This document shows, in pieces, positions 1 through 10,491 of a stretch of 64,000 nucleotides of DNA. Within the stretch, counting starts at the first letter, position 1, and every line of letters begins with the position of its first letter. Below the pieces are notes generated by a model, which was not told where the DNA came from, ran no database searches, and was given only the letters and a program-made list of their open reading frames with translations. This DNA comes from Marvania coccoides. Lineage: Eukaryota; Chlorophyta; Trebouxiophyceae; Chlorellales; Chlorellaceae. The position numbers were made by a program, and so were the translations under genes. The stretch is from NCBI GenBank assembly GCA_963854735.1, contig OY978100.1:186001-250000 (forward strand), written 5' to 3'.

Positions 1-1513
1 GGTGCAGCAGTCAAGCCCTCTAAAGCCGTTACCGCGGAGCTGAACAGCGCGTACGCTGCCCCCGCGTGGCCCCCGCGCCGGCACAGCACGCTGGTGGCCT
101 CTAGATCGTGGTTATTGTGGTCGTTTTCCTCATTACCGCTGTCGCCACTATGCTCGCTGTGCTGCCGCTGTAGTTGTAATTTAGTCATCGCTTCGTCTGG
201 CGGGTAGTTCCCGTCACGCCCTCTTTCTTTTCGCCACTTGGCCGCTTCGAGCTCCTCCCTCCCTTTGGCTGCGGCCGAACGCAGCTTGAGCAGCGCAGCC
301 TGAGCCCGTCGTTGGGCCTTGCGCCGCCGCTCCTCCCACATTTCGATGGCGTGGGCCTCCACCGCTGGGCGCAGCAGCGTGGTGGGGGAGCCCCAAAGGC
401 CCAGCATGCACAGCACGCACAGCACCTACAGCAGAAAAGACGCATATACAGATTATTATACAACAAAAAAAGCTGCAAAAGAAATTGAATGAAACATTAC
501 AATAATAAACTATTAAATGCGCTTACCAGGAGCTGCACCCACGCCACCAGCCCTATTCGGAAGCTCCCCAGGCTGCGGCGTACCAGAAACATCCTGGCCA
601 GCCGAGATCGACACTCCCAAGCCTCCTGGTCGGAGCGCCCCATGCAACGGCACGCAGGGCGGCGCCCGTGGCCCAGGTCTCCGCACCGCGGCACCAGCTC
701 CAGCGGCACTTCACCCACCGCGTTGCGGGTGAGGGGGTCAGCGCCCGCCAGCAGCAGAGCGTCGACCAACGCAGGGTTGCCGCGGGCTGCGGCACAGTGC
801 AGAGGGGTGCAGCCGTCCAGCATCGCACGCACCGCGCGTTGCACTTGCCCCGCCTCCGCACCGTTGCCTCTGATGTAGGTTTCTTCTGCGCCCAGCGCCA
901 TCAGCGGCGGCAGGCTCTCGTGGTGTTCATCCTTGTAAAGAAAGTCAATGATACAGTCCAGCATGTCAGGGGACAGCGGCGCATTCACCAGCGCAGCACG
1001 GCCCTCAGGGTTAGGCGCCAACAACCGCACTTTCGCCATCGCCGGCAGCGGGGGAGGCGCCTCCGCTGCGCCGACGGGAATGTTTGCGCTCATAGGAGGG
1101 CTGTTGGGGTCTGTCGGCGTGCTGGGAGAGAGGTCGCCATGCGCAGCATACAACTCTTGCAGCTCGGACCAAGGCAGACACAGCAAAAAGTCTAGAAACC
1201 CGGGTGGGGCGTTGAGCAACGTCGCCACCGCCAAGGCCGCACTCGCCACCGCCCTGTACTGGTCGGCGTTGAGGGAGGCCAGTGGGTCCTCTCCCGCCGC
1301 CGCCGTCTTCAACGCCGCCGGCAAAAAGGTGTAGAGGATGGACTCTGTGAGCGCCTTGATGCGATAGTCTTCGCGGTCAATGTGCTGCTGCAGCTTGGCC
1401 TGCAGGTGGTGCGCTGCGCGGGCGGTGGGCGCGGTGGGCCCGCCACCGCCGGCCGCCGGCCTGCCTGGCGAGACAACGCGATCCTCCTCGTTGCGCGAGT
1501 GAACGCCCTGCAT
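1..1513 (-). CDS. Ankyrin-repeat membrane protein, 3' end cut by window edge
   Basis: Two exons are visible: 527-1513 and 1-425, the second running off the left edge. The start chosen is the ATG at 1513; the frame stays open upstream to 1720 and an acceptor-like CAG lies near 1547, so a 5' exon is possible. The protein has a Pro/Ala-rich N-terminus, a helical middle part, and ankyrin-like units (TPLHCAAARGNPALVDALLL, then GADPLTRNAVGEVPLELV). Joining the exons creates one strongly hydrophobic segment (LVAWVQLLVLCVLCMLGLWG), a likely single membrane span, followed by a charged Arg/Lys/Glu-rich coil and an Asn/His-rich tail. I infer a membrane-anchored ankyrin protein; function unknown. The donor at 521-526 is canonical. 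Confidence 0.7.
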
Positions 1514-2155
1514 TTCGTGAGCGCCTCCGAAAGGACCTAGTGCCTGCGAGAAGGAGCCAGAGAGTGGATTATTATAGAGAAATTGAGGGGATGGAACAGA
1601 GGGGAAGAGAGGTAGTGTGCAGTTGAGCACGAAAGGGGCCGTTCTGCTGACACCACAAGATGCGTGCGGCTCTGAATAGTGGGTTTCATGTGCCCAGCGA
1701 CGTGAGAGCCGCTTGGACACTGAACAGAGGCTTCAATCGAAAAAAACCAATGGTTGGCACCACCAACAGCTCGTCAGTGCTTTGCCCCTCACCCACTAGA
1801 ATTGAATTCAAGCTGGCGCTCTTACCGTTTTATTTCATTCCCAGAAACAATCTTTTTTTAATTTATGGAGTTGTTCAAAATTAAATGCTAAAAGTCGAGT
1901 TGGTGTCTCTCATCCCTCGCATTCGCAATGTACACAATTCAAAATACATTTTTACTGCTTGTACTCGCTACATCGAAATTTACCATTTCTTTCCTTCGAA
2001 TTTCGAACTTTTTTGAGTGAAAAACTCTCCCTCGCATTTATGGCGGCTCTTTACCTGCCTGGATGTCATTTATAAATCGTTTCATTCGCGGGCTCTGGCG
2101 CACGGAGCATCCCCCCCCCTTCCTTTTTGACAACGATTTTGAGAGGGACAATAAT

Positions 2156-4907
2156 ATGGCAATTCATAATAAAGTCCTGAGCCACATTCTTGATGACAAT
2201 GAAACCCCCATGCTGGTGACACAGGCTGGAGAAGGGCCCACTGAGGAGGCCTGGCACGGTGAGAATTGTTTTTCAAATCTTGATGAGAAATGCGTTTGAC
2301 CCCCCTTTTGCCCTCAGCTGCGCGGGTTCTCCTCCTCCTTAATTCAACCCCCCGCTCACAACGCATTCGTTTACCTATCTTGCTGCTGCAGAGGAGCACA
2401 CCAAGCGTGTGCAAGCTGAAGGCGACGCCACCGCCGCCGCCCAACGCCTCGCCGTTGCACAGCAGCAGTTCGCCGAGTTCCTCGCGGAGCGGGCTTCCGC
2501 GGAGGAGGAGCTCGCCGCCCACGCCGCCGCCCTGGAGAAGCTCGCGACCGCAGACCCCTCAGCGCTCCTAGCGGGGCTGGCTCAGTTACGGGAGGGACTG
2601 TCAGCCGCCGCTGGCGAAGTAAAGTCTGTGGCGGCGCAGATCCAGTCGGAGTCGGAGCGCATGGTCAAGCGCACCTCCACCCAAGCAAATCTGGGGCCTG
2701 CAGACCCTTCGGCTGACGTTGAAATGAAGAGGGCTCGAGACACAGACGCCTCTTCCCCTCGCAGCTCAACTGGAGCGCCGTCCGCCACGCATGAAGGCGC
2801 TGAGAACGTTGACGAGGAGCTCGACGCGCAGCTAGAGTCTCTGCTGGGAGCGGAAGCAGGGGCATCTGCAGCGGTGACGGAGGCAGCGCACGACAGCTTC
2901 AGGGAGCGCGCAAAGTACATCCCGCTGCGGCTGTCTGCGGAGGAGCGCCGCGTGCTGCGGCTGTTGGAGGGCGCTCTCAACGTATCCGACTACACCGATA
3001 AAGTGGACGTGCTGAGCTACAAGAGCAAAAACGCCCGCGTGCACGCGCAGATCAAGGACCTCTGCGCCATCCTGTGCGGGCTGACGGTGGCGCAGAACTT
3101 CCGGCGCGGGCAGGCGCTGATTGCCGACCGCAACTTTGAGGAGCTGGCCAATTTCTTCCAAAACTGCTTTGAGATCGGCAGGCGGCACAAGGTGATGAAC
3201 CCAGAGAAGATGCGGGACACGTACGGTGAGTCGCGAGTCGCCTAATCTTGAAATTTTGCGCTGGGAATTGCATCTACCATGGATATTTATTAACATATAA
3301 AATTTCCCTTCTGGCAAATGAAATTGAGCTGTATCCTCCTTTGAATCGATTAGGCAAGCTGGTGTACATGTTGATGGACAGCTCTGAGCCAGAGATGATC
3401 GAGCTACTGGGGTTCCGCTGCGTGCGCCCACTGAAGACTGTGGCGGCGATGCTGGAGGAGGGCGGCGCAGGGGCAATGCTGGACGACCCCCTGATAGCCA
3501 TGGCTACCGCGGAGGTGGTGGCAACGGGGCGCAGCCGCCACGAGGTGCAGAAGGTCATCAAGCAGAAAGAGCGGGTGAGTAAATAAATTCTCTCTTGCTT
3601 TCTTTCTTTAATTAACTTTTGTTGTACGGTTGGATTTTTAATGATGTGCTTTTTTCTCCCTTCATATAGGCGCGTGATGCGCTGGCACGGCGGTACCGCA
3701 CCAAGGATTTGGATGAGGAGGACCTGCTGCGCTGCCTGTACTCCATTGGCGATAACAACTCGTTCCTGGCGTTCACCAGGGACCCCGTTGATCGCATGAT
3801 CACGTACCTCAAGGTAAAAAAAGATACCATATACCATTGAGCTTATTTCTGCAGGCATTCAAATAATCGTGCATTGTTTTCTAGATCATGGTAAAAGGCT
3901 GCGATTTAATTATCTTTTTTCTCTTCCAGGCGTACTTCCAGCCCAAGGCGGCAGAGAACCCGGCCATGTCGCTTGCCATCCACGTGGGATCCGGCGGCGC
4001 GCGCCTCTCCCACAACCACGAGCGCCAGTACGCCTATGTGCTGCAGTCGCTCACGCTGTGGCGGGAAATTTTGCACGAAATGTTCAAGCTGTGGTGCCTG
4101 GCGGAGGACGACTTGCTGGCGGAGCGCAACTACTACCGGCTGCAGAACACCGGGCAGGGGCTCCAGCGGGTGCAGTCTGCGCCGCGGGTGGGCCGCGCCA
4201 TGCACGAAATTCTTTCCCGTTGCCAGCGGCGCATCGGCTCGTGGGTAGGGTCCTCCGTGGTGCACCTGGGAGACCACAACGTGCCCAATAGCTTCGCTTT
4301 TCTGGACAAGTACAGCCAGGTGCCCCGCATCCTGGTCAGTTTTTTTTTTTTTATATAATTAAAAAATATCGACGATATTATTTCTATGTGCATACTGTGG
4401 TTATTCCTTTTTTGTTTCTCCTTTTTTTTTAATAAACCGTAAATCTTTATTTCCTCCCGCTGCAGAACCCCATCGTGCTGGTGCTGGACGAGCTGCCCCG
4501 GCTGGCCAAGGACCCGGCCATCGCAAAGTTCCTGGACAGCGAGTTTGGAGGGGTGGAGGCCTGCCGCAAGGAGATCCTGGTGGACTTCTTCCGGCACGCC
4601 TTTGACGGCAGCGGCGCAGACAATTTCTTTGATGCCGGTAAGGGAAAAGTGGTGGAAGCAATGCCACACCTTGCTCATTTTATCCACTCAATACAAAACG
4701 CGGGTATAGCATATTTCGTTCCACAATGCGCAATAACACATCATGCACTTTACTATTACGTTTTCCTTTTCTTTTAATTTAGGCTCCTGCATCGACGGCC
4801 GGCTGACGTCAGCCTGGAACTGGTGCTCCAAGATCGAGAAGAAGCGCTACTACAGTGTTTTCAAGCTGGCAGGTTTTGTGGGCTTCGATGGAGAGGGTTT
4901 CAAGTAG
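2156..4907 (+). CDS. UPF0652 / DUF2009 family protein
   Basis: Seven exons join in frame to about 667 residues: 2156-2258, 2392-3225, 3354-3574, 3670-3813, 3930-4334, 4466-4637, 4783-4907. From about residue 260 to the end it follows the UPF0652 (DUF2009) family of eukaryotes, with family-typical stretches such as GGARLSHNHERQYAYVLQSL, WVGSSVVHLGDHNVPN and KYSQVPRILNPIVL. The N-terminal third is a lineage-specific Ala/Glu-rich coiled coil with an acidic linker. The molecular function of the family is not known to me. The start at 2156 has a good context (A at -3, G at +4); an in-frame ATG at 2063 would add 31 residues. All donors are GT. Confidence 0.93.
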
Positions 4908-5287
4908 ACAGGAATACAGTTTTACACATTTTTATTTCATTCACATTCGTTTTCATCGCATTTATTAAGCTGCTTAATTTTGACTTGCTTTACACGGTTT
5001 ACAAAGAAACGACGAGCTACAATTACATGCTATTACTTCGTTCCAACTATTCTTTCGATTAATCATTTGAATCATTCCATGCAAACAAGGGAGACAGAAA
5101 ACAACAACAAAATGTTTGTGGCTTTTTTTGCAGGCCATAAAATGTTGTACATGCAGAGTTACGCGAATTTATTCTTCTGATTTCCACAACAGCAGCAGCT
5201 CACGTTTCCTCTCCCTTTTCGCCACTTTCTTCTTCGCTTTCACTGCCAACTATCAACAGCACTCTGAGCGCGAGCGGCTCTTCAGGA

Positions 5288-6917
5288 TCAGACCACGCCC
5301 CCCTCCCCGGTGAGGGGCTCATACTCATAGGCAGCTGCGGCCGGGCCGCCCCCCGCAGACAGACCCAGGATGGATGCCAGCAGCGTCAGCACCCAGTGCA
5401 GCGTCAGAGCAGGGAGCATCCAGCGCCCCTGAATGAATGAAAAAAAAAAAAAAAAACAGCAAGGGGGCAAATTGTTAAAAGTGCCGTTCGAATAGGTCGT
5501 CTCGCTGTCAAAATGCGCCCAAATAGCAAAATACTTGGGTGCAAAAGGTGGAATAAATGCATGCACAGCTCTTATTATGACTTGACTCACCAGGATGCCC
5601 TCGGCCGCCCAAACCGCCCCAAACTCCAAAATGTTGAACAGAGAGGCCACCAGGAGGGCGACATTGAGGGTCTTGGGCAGGGTGCCCCACAACTGGCCCT
5701 CGACCGTTCGCTCGAGGCACGTGTAGGTGATTGATGGGAAGAGGAAGAGCATGGCGCTGCCGATCCACTGCCACAGGAAGGTGGCGCGCTTGCCGGCGTG
5801 GTATCCCAGCACCCACTTGAGAGTGAGGCGGGGCAGGGAGACGTAGCCGAGACCGGCCAGGAAGAACGCGACCTGCGAGGGAGGCAAAAAACGTGCATGG
5901 ACGAAATAAAATCAGTTGGTTTAAATTGAATAATATGAAAAATTTGTGGGAAAAAACCTGCCGTGAGCAGCGAGTACAAAAAGTGGGTGAAGCTGGCACG
6001 ACGGGGGGCGAAAATGTTGCCGAAGCTAGCGCTGAAGGAGTCCAGCGCCACGGCGAGGCCGAATCCGCCGCTCATTCCCAGGTGGGTGGTGGGGATGAGC
6101 ATAGTAGGGGCCATGATGGCAGCGCCGATAAGGAGACCCCATAGCGTGACGGACTTGATGAAGAGCACGTGCACCAGGTGCAGAATCTGCGAAATTTGGA
6201 TTTAGTAACAAAAGAATCAATTTGGAAATTTGGAGGATAACTTTGCAGAAAAAGAACAGGGGAAATAAAAGAAGACGAGCTAAACTTGCCACAGCTAGCA
6301 GGGCAAACCAGAAAAAACCCAGCTGCAGGCGCTGCACCACGGGGTCGTTCAGGGTGCGCCTGTCCGAGGCCACCTTGAGCGCGTAGGCGGCAATGGCGGA
6401 TGAAAGCAGGGTGGCACCCAAAATGCGCCACAGCTCCTCGAAAATCACGTCGTAGTACTTGCGTTCGCCCCTGAAGAAGATGTCGGTCAGCCGGTAGGGC
6501 ATCACCAGCACCAAGATCCCCGCCGCCAGCAGCAGCAGCGCCAAGATGGAGTAGGTTGCGGCTGCGCCGGGGATGTGCAGCAGGCCACGGCGCTCGGGGA
6601 GCGGCGCGCCGCCGCCAGGGGCGCCAGCATAGCGCTCGCTGGCGGAGACGTACTGAGCGGTGTCGCGCGTTGCCATTCCGGGATGACCAATGGGAGGAGT
6701 GGGAGCGCCTTGAAGAAAGAAAGAAAGAAAGAAAATAATAAATATTTCAGACTTTATTATTGTCATTATTATTGTATATAAAATCCCCTATAGGGGATTT
6801 TGGCTGCTTGGAGCACTCTTGGGGGGGTGTAATGAGCCCAATAAAGCGTGGTTTACCTGGGCGTGGGGGAGCTGGCACACTGGGCGTCGGAATTTCGCCG
6901 GGAGAAGGAGTGGTCAT
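5288..6917 (-). CDS. Multi-pass membrane protein, unrecognised
   Basis: Five exons: 6857-6917, 6290-6708, 5962-6186, 5591-5872, 5288-5428, about 375 residues in continuous frame. A Pro-rich N-terminus is followed by roughly eight hydrophobic segments (for example ILALLLLAAGILVLVMPY, LWGLLIGAAIMAPTMLI, TLNVALLVASLFNILEFGAV) and a short acidic C-tail. I do not recognise the family; residues such as RTLNDPVVQRLQLG and PTTHLGMSGGFGLA could be used as search seeds. Keeping frame requires a GC donor for the intron after exon 3 (GCAGGT), and GC (GCAAGT) is the better choice after exon 2. Intron 1 carries a (TTTC)n tract directly before its acceptor. Confidence 0.72.
6714..6735. repeat. (GAAA)n tetranucleotide run
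   Basis: About five GAAA units on the plus strand. In the transcript of the minus-strand membrane protein gene this is a TTTC run that forms the polypyrimidine tract just before the acceptor of exon 2. Confidence 0.85.
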
Positions 6918-7410
6918 GAGAGATTCAAAACTTGCAAGGCGGGGCCCTTGGACGTGCGCTAAGCAGTCATACGCTGCCTTGGACGCAATGCACAGTCTCT
7001 TATATGTGATTAAAATTGAAAAGAGAGGCAGAAAATGTATATAATGTATATAACGAGCGCAGGGACTTTCTTTAGATTTGAAGCTTGCTGTCTGTCAGGT
7101 GCATGAAGAAATTTTTCAAGGGTATAAAATACCACAATAGCATGAATGTGTGCGAGAAAAGTTACTAAGCGGCGGACTCTCCATAAAAAAACCGTAAAAT
7201 GAAAGTAATTGTAAAAAAGCAGGCGTGAAACACGCCCTAGGGGGAGTGCCCGAAGGAGATCGCGCAAAGGCGGCGGGGTGGTCGTGGGAATTCTCAAACA
7301 CGCTCACCCGTACTGCTTTGTCTGTCAAGCTACGTCAAAAGTTTCTCATTCATTATTCATAACTCGTTCACTCTCTCAAAAAACCATGCTTCGTGTCCTC
7401 TCTTTCTCTA
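6918..7410. other. Spacer between membrane protein and MND1 genes
   Basis: AT-rich spacer. It must hold the promoter of the membrane protein gene and the 3' end of MND1, both on the minus strand. No supported gene. Confidence 0.5.
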
Positions 7411-8492
7411 CTACTTTCTTGATTTTTTTGTGGGCGGGCCTGCTGCCGCCTCGATTGATTCGATGTAGTCAAAGTCTTCGCCCACGCCGTGCTGCTTGAA
7501 GAACGCAGTCAGCTCCATCCCCTGGAACTTCTTCTTCATCCAGCTCTGCAGCGCAAAAACGTTGTCTGTCCACCGGTTGGCGCTGTCGAACGCCACGCTG
7601 GCAGCTTGCTCTGCAGCAGTGGTTAGCGGGAATAGAATGAAGGAGTATAAGCAATGCTGTATTTAGTTATCGATGGCAAGAAGATGATTTCCCCCCTCTA
7701 ATTTAATGCTGTAAAAAGAGCTCAAATTCTTTCTTTTTGTGGGCAACTCACTCAGGGCTTCGTAGCGCTCAGGGTCGTTGGCAGAGTAGTTCTCCAGCTC
7801 CTGGCGCCGCGCCTCCACCTCCGCCTCCAGCAGTGACACCTGGCGGACCAGCGTCTGGCGCTCGGACTGAAAAAAATTTAGAAAGCAAGCTTGAGTTTTT
7901 CCCCTAAATAAAATGCAGAATCCAAATTATCAACGTACCGAGTCCTCTTTGCCCACCATGCTGGCCTCCAGCTCGCTGCGCAGCTTGGCCACTTCCGTCT
8001 GGCGGGTGTGCAGGCGGGAAGTCAGCTTCGCCGTCTCCCCGTCCAGCATGACGGCAGCTTCGGAGGGGAAGCTCCAGAAGAAGTTGCTGATGCCGATCTT
8101 CTCCTGGTGCACCAGGTCGTCGTCCACCAGAGACTGCAAAATCGGAGGGAAACCCGCATTTATAGAAAAAGATTTGAACACTTTGAATAACAGAATTGCG
8201 AAAAATGCGCACCTGCAGCACTTCTTTGACGCTCTGCAGCACCACGCCACGCTTGGAAGCCAGTTTTTCAATGTCCTGAAGGGGCAGGGTGAGGCATGAA
8301 GAGAATTTTGTGTCAATGATTTGCGAAATATCCGAGCTTGGCAATCCAACTGCCTCCAGCATCCACAGTCGCGATGTTCAAGTCCTCGATTCCAAATATC
8401 ACCTTCAGGAGGTAAACCTCCTTCGTCGTGTGGAAAATATCAAGAATTGTCGCTCGCTTGTCCTCAAGCGACATGCCACGCTTCGGTGCCAT
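7411..8492 (-). CDS. MND1: Meiotic nuclear division protein 1 homologue
   Basis: Five exons (8403-8492, 8213-8275, 7939-8133, 7752-7866, 7411-7610) give about 220 residues, close to the usual length of roughly 205-230. The N-terminus MAPKRGMSLEDKRATILDIF and the winged-helix-like segment (VKEVLQSLVDDDLVHQEKIG, then SNFFWSFPS) match MND1, as do the central coiled coil and the C-terminal ANRWTDNVFALQSWMKKKF and GVGEDFDYIE. In known systems MND1 pairs with HOP2 and stimulates the strand exchange of DMC1/RAD51 in meiosis. It ends with a short basic tail (PPTKKSRK) that could be nuclear targeting. All donors are GT. It lies 125 bp downstream of the homocysteine methyltransferase stop, on the same strand. 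Confidence 0.95.
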
Positions 8493-8616
8493 CGTTGCTG
8501 GAACTCTCTTTTGAATTTTCTCTGTTGTTATTTCCCAACTTTTTTATATTCAAAGAGGGAGAGTGCAGCTGAACCTTTTTTGTTGCTCCGCGCTGCGCCT
8601 GCTGAGTGATTCAACT

Positions 8617-9753
8617 TCACTTTTTTTCTCTTTGCAAGACTTTGCCGTCCTTCAGCCCATGCGCCAGCTGCGCAACGTGCTGTGGCCCCACCCCACAGCA
8701 ACCCCCAATCACCGTAGCTCCTAGCTCCGCCCATCGCAGTGCATGCTTCAAATACGCCGCAGGCAGAATTATGCCTTCGGCTGGGTCGTACTCCTCCGCA
8801 GGCAGCCGCAACGGGCTTGCCCCCTCTTCAGAGCTTCCCTCCGCCAGCCACTCGGAGGTGGTGGTGGAAAATCCATTAGCGTAGGCGCCCAGCGTCAGCC
8901 CAGCAGGCGTAGCATCCCGCAGCGCGGCCAAGCCTGCGGTCACGGCCTGCGGGGCGCAGCAATTAAGCAGTACCGCCTCCACCCGCGGCAGCACCCCAAC
9001 GGCGGCGACTGCATCAACCAGTGTCTCCCCGCTCCTCAACACCGCCTTCTCGTTATCTTGCAGGGTGAAGGACACCCAAACAGGCTTGTCTTCAAGGAGG
9101 GAAGCGGCGGTGGCGGCTGCCACTGCGTCTGCTATCGATGGCATGGTTTCGCAGAGGAGAATGTCAACTCGAGGGGAGAGTGCTGCCGCGAGCACGTTGT
9201 ATTCTGGCTGAAGCAACTCCATCTCCTGCCTGCTGTGCGCCTGGTAGCTCTCTTCTAAAGGGGGTAGTGATCCTGAAATGGTGGGAAATAAAAATATAAA
9301 CGGGTTTTAAATTTAAAAAAATCGTAAAATTGTGGCCCACCGGCAGCAGCAAAACTTTAAATTAAAACTTGCCGCACTCCTCCCATTACTCGAGGCGTCA
9401 AAAGATGAAATGCAATCTGAAGCATCCGCACCTGCAACCAGGACGCGTCGTCCGCTGACGCTGGCAGCCTCCTCTTGGGCAATTCTTGCGGCCGCCACCG
9501 CAAGGTCCAGGGCTTCATCACTGCGGCCCACCTTAGCCAACGTCCATTGGGTGCACCCAAACGTGTTGGCGGTGATGATGTCTGCGCCTGCAGAAAGGTA
9601 GTCGCGGTGCACCAGCTGCACTGCTTCTGGACGGGCGAGGTTGGCTATCGTCCCTGCAGCAAACTGTTCTTCGAATTTGAGACCCTCGCAGAGATCCTTC
9701 AGCTCGGTCTTGGATTTTAGCAGGTGCCCGGTGCCTCCATCAAGAATAAGCAT
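8617..9753 (-). CDS. Homocysteine S-methyltransferase
   Basis: Two exons (9432-9753 and 8617-9272) give 325 residues, the length of small B12-independent homocysteine methyltransferases. The start MLILDGGTGHLLK, the strand with NTFGCTQWTL, the block ALSPRVDILLCETMPS, the NCC motif, and GGCCGVGPQHV near residue 297 match the family. The NCC and GGCC cysteines would hold the catalytic zinc. It would make methionine from homocysteine using S-methylmethionine or S-adenosylmethionine. The single intron is canonical and splits the conserved V-A-G-S-L-P segment. No targeting peptide is evident, so a cytosolic site is likely. Confidence 0.94.
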
Positions 9754-10491
9754 ATCAACTTTAGCCGAGATGGCGAGATTACTTGAATTTAAAAAGGCGG
9801 AAATAAAGTGCAGGAGGCGACGAGACTTCCGTTTAGCTCTTTGGAATTCTAAGGTTTTTTTTTAAATTGTCGTTGGGAGTAAAAAAATGTCGCGTTGAGA
9901 GTCAAGGTGCGGTGAACGGCTGACAGCGTGCCATTGACCACCAGCAGCAGGTCACAGCTCTTGAGTGATGATAGGTGGTCGACAGGTTCTGCCATCTGTT
10001 ACAGCTGGTTCATCCGCTTCTTACAGGTGCGACAAGCAGGGCCATTCAGTGTCATGACCCGCTGAGCAAATAATAGTAAAATTTACAAATAATACCTCTT
10101 CTCATTGGAGCCACGAGCACGCCGTTGATCTCTACACAAGTCCTTTGATAAAAAGCTTGCAATTAGAAAAACAAGAATTGAAAATGCTCGTCTTGTGCGC
10201 TGTCCAAAAAATATGGGTTCGAAATATGGACAGTCAAAAGTGTGTACTTATCACAAAAAGAAAGGATACGCGGCATTGAAATCGATACTCAGTGAATTCA
10301 GACGGAATAAAAAAATGCTGGGTGAAACAGGAATTGAGAAAGACGAGGGGTAACAGAGAGCCTCACCCTGAGGGAGTAGCGAAGATTCAAGCGAAGTTGT
10401 TTTTTATTAAATTAGCATGCAGGCCAGATAAATTGCCAGCGTACTCCAAGCTACCAGTTGTATGCTTGGTTGGCCTGGATTCCTTGGCTGT
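9754..10491. other. Spacer upstream of the methyltransferase gene
   Basis: About 740 bp. One short minus-strand stretch at 9890-10000 reads openly for about 35 codons (VDHLSSLKSCDLLLVVNG) but has no clear splice sites or partner. Otherwise AT-rich with nothing I can support. Confidence 0.4.
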
